This document shows positions 11,001-19,600 of a stretch of DNA of 48,518 bases, one piece after another. A program made the position numbers and the translations under genes. The DNA comes from an uncultured Bacteroidales bacterium. GTDB taxonomy: Bacteria; Bacteroidota; Bacteroidia; Bacteroidales; Paludibacteraceae. The notes below the pieces were generated by a model, which saw only the letters and a list, made by a program, of their open reading frames with translations, made no database searches and had not been told where the DNA came from. Positions within the stretch are counted from its first letter, which is position 1. Every line of letters starts with the position of its first letter. The DNA lies in assembly GCA_902798965.1 (NCBI GenBank), contig CADBYS010000025.1:1-48518 (forward strand). Direction: 5' to 3'.

Positions 11001-13420
11001 CGCAAGTGCTGCAGCGCGCTTCGGGTTGCGACAGTGTGGTTACGCTCACGCTCACCGTTTGTCAGCGCTTCGCTACCTCGTTCACCGTCACGGCTCGTGA
11101 TGTATATACTTGGGAGGACGCTGATTATACCGAGAGCGGTGAGTACTCACGTACGTATCAATCCGTTCTTGGTTGCGACAGTACATCCACGATGCACCTG
11201 ACCATCATCAGCAACACGCACACCGAGCTGAGCGATACGGCTTGCTCGTCGTACGCATGGGCGGATAGCATCTTCACGAGCAGTACGATCCATACGAAGG
11301 TTTATCCGGCGGCTAACGGCTGCGACAGTGTGGTAACGCTCAGCCTGATTGTTCACCAGCCTCTCTACACCGATCTGTACGATACGGCTTGCACCGAGAC
11401 GTACCTGTTCGCCGGCGAGACGCTCACGCATACCGGTATCTACTACGACACACTCAATTCAGCTATCACGGGTTGCGACAGCATCGTGGTACTGCACTTG
11501 CAGTGGTGTGCTGATACCTTGTGCGCCGATACGACATGGCTGACTGTTGACAGCGTTTGCGAGCAGTACGTATGGGAGGGCGAGACGTACAATACGACAG
11601 GTACATACACGCGTCACCATCGTCTGGAGAGCGGCTGCGACAGCGTAGTGATCATGCGTCTGGAGATGCAGCAGAAGTATCAGCAGTTCATCGACACTGT
11701 GGCTTGCGACAGCTTGCTGTGGAAGGGTGATACGCTCACCGTATCGGGCTTCTACCGCGATACGCTGACCGCACAGAACGGCTGTGACAGTATCGTTGTG
11801 CTGCACGCAATGATCGGCCATTCGGGCGACAGTACGATGTATCGTGAGTCGTGCGACGGACTGACCATCAACGGCATTACCTACACCGAGAGCGGTACGT
11901 ACATCCAGAACCTGACGACGACCACGGGTTGCGACTCGACGCTGACTATCGAACTTGTTATCAACAGCTCGGCAGATACGATCGTCAAGGAGGAGGCGTG
12001 CGACACGCTGCTCTGGAACGGTCAGACGCTCACGACTTCGGGTATCTATCCGATGGTATTGCAAACCGACAGTACGGGTTGCGACAGCGTGGTTAACCTG
12101 CACCTGATCGTTTATGACCACAAGGAGAGTTTCGTAGTGGATACCACTTCGTGCGACTCGATCATCTGGGGTGATGAAGTGGTAGGATACGATACGCTGT
12201 ATATCGACAGTATCTATACCAAGACCTTCGTCTCGGCTGTGGGCTGCGACTCGATTGTGACCATGAACCTCAAGTTGCTGCGTCACGACTTCATAATAGC
12301 TCCGGATACTGCCGCTTGCGACTCGTTCGTATGGCGTGACAAGGTAATCTATGAGTCCGGTACGTACTTCGACACCCTGCCGAACACGCTCACCGGTTGC
12401 GACAGCATCACGCAGATGACGATTGTCCTCAACCCGACGCTGTACAGAGATACCTTCGATACCGTTAAGCCTCCGTACCACGTATGGGAACTCAATGGCG
12501 ATACGATTTGGAAGAGTGGCGTTTATACCGATACCGTTCCGTCGGTAATCACCGGTTGTGACAGTATCGTAACGCTGCACTTGATCATAACCGACAGTAT
12601 CATCCTTGACCCGAAAGAGCCGCTCAGCGTCGATACGTTCGGCTACTGCCAGGGCGATACGGCACACATCACGTTCAACCTGCTCAAGGGACATCCGAAC
12701 AGGTACATGCTCACCTTCAATTACGGTGCATGGAATATACCTGAAGACCAACGTATCCCGTCGGTAGATACTACGGCATTGCCCGGTGGTAACGATTACG
12801 GCACGTTTGATCTGTATATTCCTGAGAACTGCAAACCGGGTGCGCACTACGCTACCTTGCAGATGTTCGACGACTGGTTCCACAGTGAGGAGTACGATGT
12901 GGTGATCTACGTCAGTCTTGGCAGAAAGATCGTCACGTTGTGGAACGATGTAGTGGCCATCAACAATGTGGACAACGAGTTCATCGGCTACCAGTGGTTC
13001 GTAGATGATGTGCTTGTTCAGGGTGCTACCAAGCAGTATTACTCGAATGGTGAAGAGTTGCATGCATGGTATCGTGCACGTGTACAGCTGGCTGACGACA
13101 GCACGTGGGTATATACCTGCAATCAGTACATCGATATGACCACTGATTCGTTGAGGCTCATCGTTTACCCGACACCTGCTCCTACCGGCGTACCGGTAAC
13201 GATCAAGGCACAGGGTATATTGCTTGAGAACTTGCAAGGAGCGCAACTCTACGTACATGATGCACTGGGTAATGTGGTTCACTCCAACCTGAATATGACC
13301 CAACGCACCGAAGTTGTAACGCTGCCGGCAGGTATGTATATCGTAACCCTGACCACCGACAAGACCAACGACGTGGAGAAAGGACCTCGTACTGAAACAG
13401 CCAAGTTCACTGTCTACTAA
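2..13420 (+). CDS. Giant T9SS-exported surface repeat protein (5' end outside window)
   Basis: The reading frame is open from base 2 and ends with TAA, giving at least 4470 residues; the true start and signal peptide lie upstream. Four zones are visible. First comes a tandem array of 89-residue Ig-like units (to about nt 2029), each with Cys in 'NQCDY' and 'CVSDT' and ending in 'FTVYPKP'. Second is a diverged stretch of related beta-sandwich-like units (about 2030-3817). Third are more than thirty repeats of the pattern ACDSYxWxGxxYxxSGxY...GCDSxxxLxLxV (3818-12590). Last is a C-terminal part with a 'YQWFVDD' Ig-like module and, from about nt 13180, a type A T9SS sorting domain ('LYVHDALGNVV', 'LPAGMYIVTL', final 'KFTVY'). 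Such proteins are surface adhesins or gliding/biofilm components in other Bacteroidota; the role here is inferred. No enzymatic domain was recognised. Confidence 0.9.
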   Translation, partial: AAAASGSFDLNISGLPVGDYTLKMVANSEHCVSDTVTKDFHIYPIPTASIEGIDNQCDYENSTTVTYKTTDATTYKYYIVGQTTLSAAKTAVASGTFTLDISSLNAGTYTLKLVANSDHCVSDTVSETFTVYPKPTASIESIDNQCDYETSTTVSYKTTDATTYKYYIVGKTALSAAQTAAASGTFSLDISSLSAGTYTLKLVANSANCVSDTATKTFTVYPKPEATIASIDNQCDYVNSTTVSYTTKDATTYKYYIVGQTGLSEAKTAVTSGTFTLDISSLDAGTYTLKLVANSANCVSDTASETFTVYPKPTASIESIDNQCDYETSTTVTYKTTDATTYKYYIVGKTALSGAKTAAASGTFTLDISSLSAGTYTLKLVANSANCVSDTVSATFTVYPKPAATIVGIDNQCDYETSTTVTFTTKDASTYKYYIVGQTALSAEQTASESGAFALDISSLNAGTYTLKLVANSANCVSDTATKSFTVYPKPEATIASIDNQCDYENSTTVTYTTKDASTYKYYIVGQTALSEAKAAVASGIFTLDISSLNAGTYTLKLVANSANCVSDTASETFTVYPKPTASIESIDNQCDYETSTTVSYKTTDATTYKYYIVGQTVLSAAQTAAASGTFSLDISGLDAGTYTLKLVANSANCVSDTVSKTFTIHPVPTLTIQPLGTICQDSTEVTISFSSTHADTVFYRMVNADNMSVVIPQDTLVPNTGKVTFDPSATGLNITGKFTFYATPKSEFGCAGAEQSYTFYVNPLPTIVLNSVDAITCEQDSFATVTYTASTNARTYAYLLKNKNGVTVRDSADQVIAAPYDGTQKTFKIDLSNLKADGSPYTLTAVATSDSLCLSAVSNTLSFEVKPKPQISELHVTDTCYSATKTRLTFKVSNTDNPTTYSYSIVGKTNWIEASEQPVAAAENDVLIDIDPTAWGAGTYTLRITANSPTCKSDTIDTTFKIKALPSVGLQVNDTCIGDSYVTVKFTDGHSDDADARIIKLTYNLERNGVNLFAEDEVVTVTSGKDTFHVRTDTLMAATYTLHVTPYSSHPCEGVTVSPTFTIHPLPVLGDLTLDPNPVCEGTDTLKVTFTHSGAAKYVYALHKQGSTAVLRADTVALAADGTATAGIALRSPDIIAYEQTYDVDVTLISAATCVTSKTASFYLHKNPVVSLLPATQEACQPVKEVKFSYVNEGADVLHYEVRNAANVAIVPLADKTGLNTAGDTTAWTITFTQPLDSGIYTIHVTPEDDYCAGDEKTITFRVDTVLPSVIDTAICFGETYDWIVTGCNGQPDTLMVGLSATTSQWDTLFCGEGHCNKVYGLNLTVYPEYAAEDAPHTICANEIWTWRGLSISAPGAYEARVEGVVDVRGDGTFYCDSVYRITVDQIIPELKTTAQSVCYGEPVVFNGKTYDNLAPGKTILRDTILSEGGCDSVYLQLAVTVGKRYYDSTSVVACDSYLWDVTGLTYTASGIYRDEQASVNGCDSVHVLNLMVSESYEFYETYDILDTELPFTAHEVTYKAAGVYDHNFKSTGGCDSTYHITINTHERVWPKDTLHQPICDSDAPFTWYRDGQDYSQSGWYSQKTSDSIHVLHLTVNKTYHDTAYVKACDSYAWEGSTYTASGTYSKQATSSCGCDSTKVLVLTLSQSTASTENHTVCQHELVSIGNRTYVAMGDSTFTQTLRNAAGCDSVITYNVTIEKRGYAAVETDAFCEGTNYVWNVNGHTHTYNKAGTYYDTLFHASGCVDTIYTLTLTAKPQYLEHEDVEVSELALPYTWLGHKDYTGLADTLLRVNGDYYDTLTTVSGCDSVHHIHFHVNFVQRDTTSATGCDSVKWNDRYYTETGLYSDTLFSNTAHTLYDTIHFCDITVKRSYLELETEFTICSNETINWHGQNYINLPAGDTTLTYAVTGANGCDSTHKVQVHVMPSYRIEETAVEVCPSELPYNWKGQLLTATGTYTDEHRSVSDCDSVHVLQFTVKPVTAPTTESVTICEGRTYEWIKGADTLLTIHTNKAGTYPYYHWYLPEGECDSTYHRLDMTVNAHDAVILTDTAICYGESFDWIVTGCNGQPDTLMRGLTESTHQTQSLPCNDDDLTVCDPIYELKLTVYPEYAAVDEPHTICANETWTWRGLSISAPGEYVARVEDAVDVRGDGTLLCDSVYRITVDQIVPQSMSSSKKICYGQSVIFNGKTYSDFVVGNNVLLDTIPTVDGCDSIYLRMDVTMDAYHYDSVTVSSCDEYTWDLNGQRYTTSGIYREVLSTADNCDDIHVLNLTIYPSYDIYETYDILETKLPFTVHQLTYTAAGEYEHTFKSVGGCDSTYHITINTHELILPRDTMAKVICESEAPFTWYRNGQNYSNSGTYSVTTTDSIHELHLTVNKTYRDTATVKACGSYTWHGKEYTASGTYTKPDVTACGCDSTEVLVLTIGQPTSATANVTACAGELTTVGTRTFVATANETFTDTLKNVAGCDSVVTYNLTVTPHTEETPVLDTFCLGTSYVWNINGHTYSFEVGGTYRDTVFDADGCATTISTLELTAKPSYKIEEPDVEVAEYALPYTWVGHKDYTGLADSLLTVNGDYYDSLLTQAGCDSIHHIHFHVGFVTRDTVTLEGCDSVLWNGTYYKLSGLYSDTVFTDAPTNKNYDVIHFGKLTVNHRFDEVETAFTTCSNETFVWHGVTYANLPAGDTTLVHAETDVHGCDSTYKVLVHVMPAMTDEASYDACPSELPYNWHGQLLTTAGTYTDSLISPRGCDSVFVLHFTVQTVSQPDTLIDTLCQGETKQWYDLSITATIPGEYTYYQWYTPDGECDSTYHRLNVTVGETYEVGSDTTVHLCYGDSYYWYGDTRTVPNESAYYVDDHTYTRIFDTIKNTVLGCDSLSASLTLIMHMPYEVEDTRTVCDSLVWEGKTQTESGTYVDTLHTVFGCDSIVTMHLTVLHSATKHITIDTCEWYYWPISGERYFQSTHEEVHRPQLGEYCDSVYVLDLTIRERSRDTVTLYRCDSMFWATSGKWYKQDVIDSVVISQGAANGCDRVSYLDLHIQPTKRVNRDTTGCVFFDWKGVTYTDDTVLADTVKYGECNCDSITLWHLSIHQPSANRYDTIERCRVFDEGGRYYTVTTDDTIPGVNMYGCDSLLIRHIVIHHPDTIYDTVTTCNTYTRYAGTDYERTYGFSQDIEIDDFVCDSVIMLHLTLNHDKDTALFVTAWDTYNWHGKTFTESTVVTDTVPTAEGCDSIITLNLILNSSLDTVETQVACETFYWPWKDTTYTETIIDTLTKRIDVGLSTERDSTRILNLTIDTTRYTAFDTAVCYACVWHGVEYKSDTTVWYQVPGICQSYDTMHLRVYHEITVEHYDTACDVMTMYGESFYRDTTITRLLQSTQGCDSTVNYHITISHRTAHTVRVDTCGSYLWEGTTYTSSGKYTKVLTGSMGCDSVVTLVLSIRRSYNHEFNVTSCSSPYIWDGMRCDTTGDWTRTYTSAGGCDSTVTIHLSLPGAIVSGATLDTTVCDNLFWHGKLYSAAGEYADTLTSAVTGCDSVVWLYLHIADKPTGEFSDSARAAYTWRGETYYVSGDYVQALPTAGCDSLVTLHLTILNPVSVTEIADTACDMYTWDAETFYQSGTYTRNFPTVDGRDSIVTLSLVINHDTTVYITDQLCDSVVWNGETYYETGTYTQVLQRASGCDSVVTLTLTVCQRFATSFTVTARDVYTWEDADYTESGEYSRTYQSVLGCDSTSTMHLTIISNTHTELSDTACSSYAWADSIFTSSTIHTKVYPAANGCDSVVTLSLIVHQPLYTDLYDTACTETYLFAGETLTHTGIYYDTLNSAITGCDSIVVLHLQWCADTLCADTTWLTVDSVCEQYVWEGETYNTTGTYTRHHRLESGCDSVVIMRLEMQQKYQQFIDTVACDSLLWKGDTLTVSGFYRDTLTAQNGCDSIVVLHAMIGHSGDSTMYRESCDGLTINGITYTESGTYIQNLTTTTGCDSTLTIELVINSSADTIVKEEACDTLLWNGQTLTTSGIYPMVLQTDSTGCDSVVNLHLIVYDHKESFVVDTTSCDSIIWGDEVVGYDTLYIDSIYTKTFVSAVGCDSIVTMNLKLLRHDFIIAPDTAACDSFVWRDKVIYESGTYFDTLPNTLTGCDSITQMTIVLNPTLYRDTFDTVKPPYHVWELNGDTIWKSGVYTDTVPSVITGCDSIVTLHLIITDSIILDPKEPLSVDTFGYCQGDTAHITFNLLKGHPNRYMLTFNYGAWNIPEDQRIPSVDTTALPGGNDYGTFDLYIPENCKPGAHYATLQMFDDWFHSEEYDVVIYVSLGRKIVTLWNDVVAINNVDNEFIGYQWFVDDVLVQGATKQYYSNGEELHAWYRARVQLADDSTWVYTCNQYIDMTTDSLRLIVYPTPAPTGVPVTIKAQGILLENLQGAQLYVHDALGNVVHSNLNMTQRTEVVTLPAGMYIVTLTTDKTNDVEKGPRTETAKFTVY
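3818..8454 (+). repeat. Higher-order tandem duplication, 2331-bp (777-residue) unit
   Basis: Two consecutive blocks are collinear at the protein level. Block 1 runs 3818-6148 and block 2 from 6149 to about 8454. Both begin with 'DTAIC(F/Y)GE(T/S)(Y/F)DWIVTGCNGQ' and contain, in the same order, 'YPEYAA', 'TWRGLSISAPG', 'FNGKTY', 'ETYDIL', 'YHITINTHE', 'HKDYTGLAD', 'HHIHFHV' and 'ECDSTYHRL'. Each block holds about ten GCDS-type modules. The copies have diverged much more than the 89-residue array, so this duplication is older. Confidence 0.9.
3818..12590 (+). repeat. Array of GCDS-type protein repeats
   Basis: By eye about 36 occurrences of GCDS are spread over this part of the first giant protein, plus variants such as 'ECDS', 'NCDS' and one 'GRDS'. 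A typical module is 65-80 residues: a 'CDSYxW' strand, 'G(E/K)xYxxSGxY', and then 'GCDSxVxLxLxV'. Each module thus has a Cys at its start and one near its end. Modules after 8454 are independent and diverged, unlike the block duplication before it. Confidence 0.9.
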
Positions 13421-13444
13421 GGGCAGTGAACGGCTGCGGCTGAC

Positions 13445-13462
13445 TGCAAACTCGAGTTTGCA
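13445..13462. repeat. 18-bp perfect palindrome
   Basis: TGCAAACTCGAGTTTGCA is its own reverse complement and lies 24 nt after the stop of the first giant gene. It is the first of three inverted repeats in this 95-bp stretch. It may be a regulator site or part of the transcription end; nothing distinguishes these. Confidence 0.6.
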
Positions 13463-13471
13463 CTACAATAG

Positions 13472-13501
13472 CCGATTTTTAAGGTCAATCTTAAAAATCG
13501 G
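13472..13501 (+). terminator. Hairpin, likely terminator of the first giant gene (1 of 2)
   Basis: Arms CCGATTTTTAAG and CTTAAAAATCGG are perfectly complementary over 12 bp and are separated by 6 nt. The hairpin sits about 50 nt downstream of the TAA. No clean U-tract follows, so its terminator role is inferred from position. Confidence 0.6.
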
Positions 13502-13508
13502 AAATCAT

Positions 13509-13539
13509 GGGACACCGAAATAGCACATTTCGGTGTCCC
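13509..13539 (+). terminator. Hairpin, likely terminator of the first giant gene (2 of 2)
   Basis: Arms GGGACACCGAAAT and ATTTCGGTGTCCC form a perfect 13-bp stem with a 5-nt loop. The stem is followed by TGTCTTAAAAATAG. It is the strongest stem-loop in this intergenic region and lies just upstream of the promoter of the next gene, as expected for a transcription stop between two units. Confidence 0.7.
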
Positions 13540-13576
13540 TGTCTTAAAAATAGTGCTATTTTTCACAATTGTAGAT

Positions 13577-13608
13577 ATTGTTAATTTGAAAAAAATGTTG
13601 TAACTTTG
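13577..13608 (+). promoter_or_regulatory. Bacteroides-type promoter for the cadherin-like giant gene
   Basis: TAACTTTG at 13601-13608 matches the -7 consensus TAnnTTTG of the Bacteroidota primary sigma factor. ATTG at 13577-13580 is a one-mismatch -33 box with a 20-nt spacer. Transcription would start near 13615, about 40 nt before the chosen start codon. Confidence 0.7.
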
Positions 13609-13654
13609 CAGCGTAAATTGGAGTATAATGCATTTAAAGACAACAATGATACAA

Positions 13655-16600
13655 ATGAAACAATTTTTTACACGATTTTTTATGGCTGTCGTACTCGTGA
13701 TGAGTACGCTGTCACTCAATGCGCAACAATTGCCCGATCCGGGTTTTGAAGACTGGTCAGGTGCAAAGTTCGATGGCAATATCCAACCTAAATATTGGCA
13801 TGGATCGAACGTGTCGCAAGTAGGTTTTAACTTCAACTTCACCACGCGCGAAACAGGACGTAGCGGCTACTGCGTTAAGGTCGCAAATACGTATTGCGGT
13901 GCAATGGGTATTGGTCAGGTTTCGCCGGGCTATGTTACTATTGGTACGCCTTGGCAATACATCAACGGTATGGACAAAGCGAACGCTACCGGTGGTACGG
14001 ATGGCGGTATCAACTTTACCTACCGTCCGGACTCTGTGTATGTGTGGATCAAGCGTACAGGTAACAAAGCTACAACAGAGAACTTCAGTGTCCTTTTCTA
14101 CTCATGGAAGGGTAACTCAAGCGCAAGTAGTTATAAGGCGAACGAGAACAACAATTGTACGAACACCGGTGCGCATACCAACGAAGAGTCGGATATCCGT
14201 CAGGCAATGGATGCCAACAAGTGCGGTACTGCTACCAAGGCTACACAGGTTGCCGAGGGTTTCTTGTTCGATATGAAGGAGTATACCAACTGGACTCAAA
14301 TCAAGGTGCCCATTTACTATTTCAACGATGAGGCTCCGGAAAAAGCGAATGTCATCCTTTCGTCATCCGGTTATCCGAACTTCCGTCAGAGCGGAAATAT
14401 CAATGAGGGTAATGCTATCTATGCCGATGATATTGCACTCGTCTATTCGTCGAAGATTCAGCAATTGTATATCGGTGGCAAACTGTGGAACGGTTTCGAC
14501 CCCAACAGCACGGCTGAGCAAGTCTATTCCGTAGGCCGTACCACCACCGTACCTGAGGTGTATGCCGTGCGTGGCGCGGGCGCGATCAAAAACATTGCCG
14601 GTACGACTGTTAACGTGCCCGGCCGTCGTCTGTCGGGCAGTGAGATCAATATCCAATACGGTACAGTCGATGGCGCACCTACGGTGATCACCGTTACAGC
14701 AGCCGACAACTCGTCAACTACAACGTACCGCATCAAAATGGTACAAGCACCTTCGGATAACGCCAAGTTAGGCGGTATACAGGTGAACGGAGAGCCTATC
14801 TCCGGCTACAACCCGATGGTGGGAACGTACAACGTGTCGCTGCCTTACGGCACGACGGCTGCTCCTGTGGTAACCGTGACCAAAGGTGAAGACGGACAGA
14901 ATGTTACCATCACTCAGGCTACGTCAACCACCGGCACGGCAACGATCAATGTCGTTGCGCCTGACGGCACAACCACCAAGACGTACACCATCAACTTCTC
15001 CGTAGCCCTGCTGTCCGACAATACGCTTGCCGGTATCAAGGTCAACGGACAAGCTATCATGGATTTCACGCCTACGCTTACTACGTATCGCGTGGAGCTG
15101 CCGTTGGGTACAACCACGATGCCTACCGTGGAGGCTGTGTCAGCTTATCCTCCGGGTGAGCAGACCATCCAGTACACGGCTCCTGCCACGATTGATAACG
15201 GACAGTACAAGATCAGCGTCACCACGCCGGGTAACCCCACGGCTAAGGTATATAAGCTGAACTTCAAGATTACTGCATCTACCAACAGCAAGCTGGCTGA
15301 CCTGAAGATGGGCTCGTATATCGAGGACTTCAATCCGTCACGCACCACGTATTATGTCACCCTGCCTATGGGTACGACCGAGTTGCCGGCTATCACCTAT
15401 ACCAAGGGCGATAACTACCAGACTGTCACCGTACAAGAGGGGGGAGTGGACGGTATAACTACCATCACCGTAGTGGCTGCCAGCGGCGACCAGACGGTGT
15501 ACAAGATCATCTGCTCAACCGAGAAGTCGGAGGCTTCGCACCTGAACAATATCTTCATCGACGGTGTGGCACTCGAGGGCTTCGATCCCAACGTCACCTC
15601 CTACACCTACAATCTGCCTATCGGTACGACCGCCCTGCCGGCTATCACCTGGGAGGCAGCTGATGAGTTTGAGACGATCACGCCTATCTACGGCGGACTG
15701 AATGGTACGACGCGTATCACGGTTACCGCAGGTAACGGCAATACTACTATTTACAAGATTACCTTCACGCTCGAGACTTCCAGTAACGCCACGCTCAATG
15801 CGATCTACGTAGGCGGACAACTGCTCGAAGGCTTCGATCCGAATACGTTTATCTACCTCATCAATCTGCCTAAGGGTACAACCGAACTTCCCGCCATCAC
15901 GTGGACACAACACGATGAGTGGCAGACTGTTACGGCGCGCTACGGCGGAGTGAACGGCGATACTAAACTGACTGTTCGTCCGCAGACCGGTCAGTCGCAG
16001 ACCTACACCCTGCAGTTCCGCGTACAGATGGATACGGTTAACCACCTGCAGATGATCTATCTGAACGGCGAACGGCTGCAAGGATTCCATCCCGATACCT
16101 TGCGATATATCGATTCGCTGCCCGTAGGTGTCAGTGCTATACCTACGATCACTTACACCCAGGCATCGCAAAGCGAGAACGTTAAGGTACTTAATGCCGG
16201 TAACGTACGTACTATCCGCGTTACTGCTGAGAACGGCTCGGTACGCGAGTACGTCATCACCTTTGTCATCACCAAGCTCGAGAGTGCTTTCCCGAAGATG
16301 ATTTACGTGGACGGTAAGCCGCTCGAAGGCTTCGACAAGACGGAGTTGAACTACATCTATGAGTTCGAGGGTGAGACGGCTCCTGTCATCACCGTGGAGA
16401 AGGACGGTAACCAGCAGGTAACCATCCTCACACCGGTGCTTGAGGGCACAGCAACCGTTATCGTACGCCCCGAAGGCGGAGGCGAAGGTAACACCTATAC
16501 CATCCTCTTCCGCCTGAAGACGAGCGAGGATGTGATGCTCGAAGATATATTGCTCGACGGTCGTTCGTTGCGCGGTTTCCAGGGCTCTGTTCTGGATTAC

Positions 16601-19600
16601 ACTGTCAGCTACACCGATGTTATTCCTGAGGTTTCGTACGTAGCGCAAAACGGACAAAAGGTTACTGTGCTCACCGAGAAAAATGTCGTTCGTTTGTACG
16701 TAGCAGCCAACGGCAAGTCGGCAACGTACACGCTTACGTTCGTCAAGCAACTATCCGCCGATGTCACGTTGCAAGCTATCTTGCTTGACAGCGTTCCGAT
16801 GGCTCAGTTTGTGCCCGAAACCTACGATTATGCCCTCACTTTGCCTGCAGGCAGTCACGTGCCTGACATTGCCTACATCAAGGGCAATGAGGCGCAGATG
16901 GTATATATGGGGCAGACGGGTGCTAACCGCTTTGCTATCCAAGTGATTGCCGAAGATGGTACGATGGCTACCTATACGCTTGATTTCACCATCGAGCAGT
17001 ACACCTCTACCGCTTTGCTCGGCATAGCGCTGGACGGCACGTCGCTCGAGCTGCAAGAGGGCGTATATGACTATACGCAAACGATATACGAGGGCGCAGC
17101 ATTGCCTGAACTGACCTATACGACCGACAACGGACAGACCGCTCTGGCTGTCAACACTTCGTCAACCGAGCAGAAAGTGATTGTTATGGCCGAGAACGGC
17201 GATGTGGCTACATACACCATCAGTTACACCGTTATCCGTTCCGATGACGCTGCGCTGAGCGGTATTCTGCTCAACGGCGAGGCACTTGAGGGCTTTGCTG
17301 CCGATGTGCATGCCTATACCGTTGAACTGCCGTGGCGTACTACCATTGTGCCGGTAATCCAACCGGTGAGCGCTACGCCCGGACAAACAGTGACGATTGA
17401 CTATGGCGCAGTCAATGCCACGACGAACATCCATGTGCTGGCGGCTGACGGTGTAACTGAAAGCAACTATACCATCGCTTTCCCGGTACACAAATCTGAC
17501 AATACCAAACTGGAGTCAGTGGAGTTTGAGGACGTGACCTTCGACTTCTCGCCCGAGACCAACGATTACGTCATCGACTTGCCGTATCAGACCAAGGCTG
17601 TGCCTACCATCGCTTACTACGTTCAGGAGCCCGAACAGCACATTGAGTATATCAGTGCGCCTATTGCCGATACAACCAAACTGATTGTTACGGCTGAGAA
17701 CGGCGACCAACGCACCTATACCTTTGCGTTTAATGTCCCGCAGTCCGATAAGACGAATGTACTGCGTCAACTCATCATCAGCACGAACAAACAATCAGAA
17801 ATGGTACGCGACGTGGCAGCTGACGAAACGGATATAACCATCCAACTACCGTACGGCACAAACGAGTTCAATGTGTCGTACCTCAAGAACTACGACGAGC
17901 AGACCGTACTCGTTCAACCAGGTGGAATATATAACCCTACCATACTGACTGTCAAGGCCAACCGTGGTGACGAGGCGGATGTAGTATATACCGTTACGCC
18001 GAAAATTGAGCAGCAAAACCCTGCTGTGTTGGAGAGCATAACCATCAGTGGTAATCCGCTGCCGGGCTTCGACAAGAACCGTTTCTCTTATATAGCCAAA
18101 GTATCAAGCAGTCCGCTGGTATCCTATACCTTCGGAACCGGAGTAGCGGTGATGGTAACGGCTTCTACCTCCAAGCATTGGCAGGCGACGGCAACCAAGG
18201 ATGGCTACACCAATACGTACGACGTGTGGTTCTATTACCCGTCCGACGTTATTCCAAATAGTGACTTCACGCAATGGACAAGTGCCGCTACTACAAGTTC
18301 AGCTAAGAAACCTACCGGCTGGAACTGCTTGGCTGATTTTGCTTCGTCGTACACATATGCTGTAGCATTTACATTTACGCCGGGTGAAGAGGTGCAACAA
18401 GACGGAAACAATTCGGTGGCTTACTTGCATACGCAGTATAACTCCGCACCGCTTGCGGGCTATGTGCCCGGTTACATAACGCTGGGTGATATAGAGTACC
18501 ATTACCAGCGTTGGGGTAGTAGTGCGTTCTCCGTATCGGGAGGTATAGAGTTCCGTAACTCACCGGACGTATTCTCTGTACGATATAAACTTACAACAGC
18601 AAATAACAACAACCGTATCCTGTACACCATGACAGGTACACACGGTACAAAAACGGAAACCCTGGAGGATTCGCAGACATCATCCAATTATGTAACCAAG
18701 AATATTGATCTGACCAATCTGAATGCTGCTGTAGGTGACCCGACACAGTTGAATATTGTATTGAACTCGTTCGATAGCGAATCGGGTAAGAACGGTACGG
18801 CAGGTGGAGAGGCGAAGATGTACGTAGATTGGGTGAAAATCTCATACAACAGCTCCCTGAGCAAGGTGCTTGTCAACGGCGAGGCGGCTACCAAGAAGGA
18901 CGATAAGACGTTCACCTATACCTTGCCCTCGTCCGAGGATAAGTCGCAACCCGAACTGACCTTCATCGGCGAGGTGAGCGACCAGGCGCAGATCGTTACC
19001 TGGACACCTGAGAACAAAGGCAAACGAATAGCCGTGGTGCGTAACTTTGCCGAGGATAGCGTGACATACACGCAGTATAATATTGAAATAACACGTCCGC
19101 TGTCCACAGTCAACACCTTGGCAGCTCTGGAGGTTAACGGTTTGCCGGTAGATGAGTGGAACGCAGAGAAGACGGATTACACCGTGTATGTTCCTTTCGG
19201 TCAGAAGCGTATATATGACGTACAGGCCAAGCATGCCAGCAACCTGCAGACGGTGACTACCAGCCAAAACGGTAATGTGGTAACCGTAAGTGTTAAACCT
19301 GAGTCGGGAGCAACCCGCACCTATACGGTTACCTTCGTTGAGAGCAAGTCCGACGATGTGACCTTGGCTGCTCTGTCGGCTACCGGTGTGGAGTACAATC
19401 CGGCTATTACCGAGTACAATGTATCGGCAAGTACCTTGCCCGACATACGTTTCATCAAGCAGACGGACGGTCAGACGGTTGTGCTGCGTGGTGGACAGCT
19501 GTTCATCACTGCCGAGAACGGCGTTAACCGCGACACCATCACCATCACCAACACCCCGCCGGTAGTTACTACCAGTGGCCAACTGCTTGATCTCTCATTG

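Noticed and set aside
257-13303. Many long open frames on the minus strand opposite the first giant gene (up to ~614 codons)
   Set aside because: They follow the codon bias and repeats of the + strand gene, show Arg/Val/Leu-rich unnatural composition, and lack starts, signals or recognisable domains.
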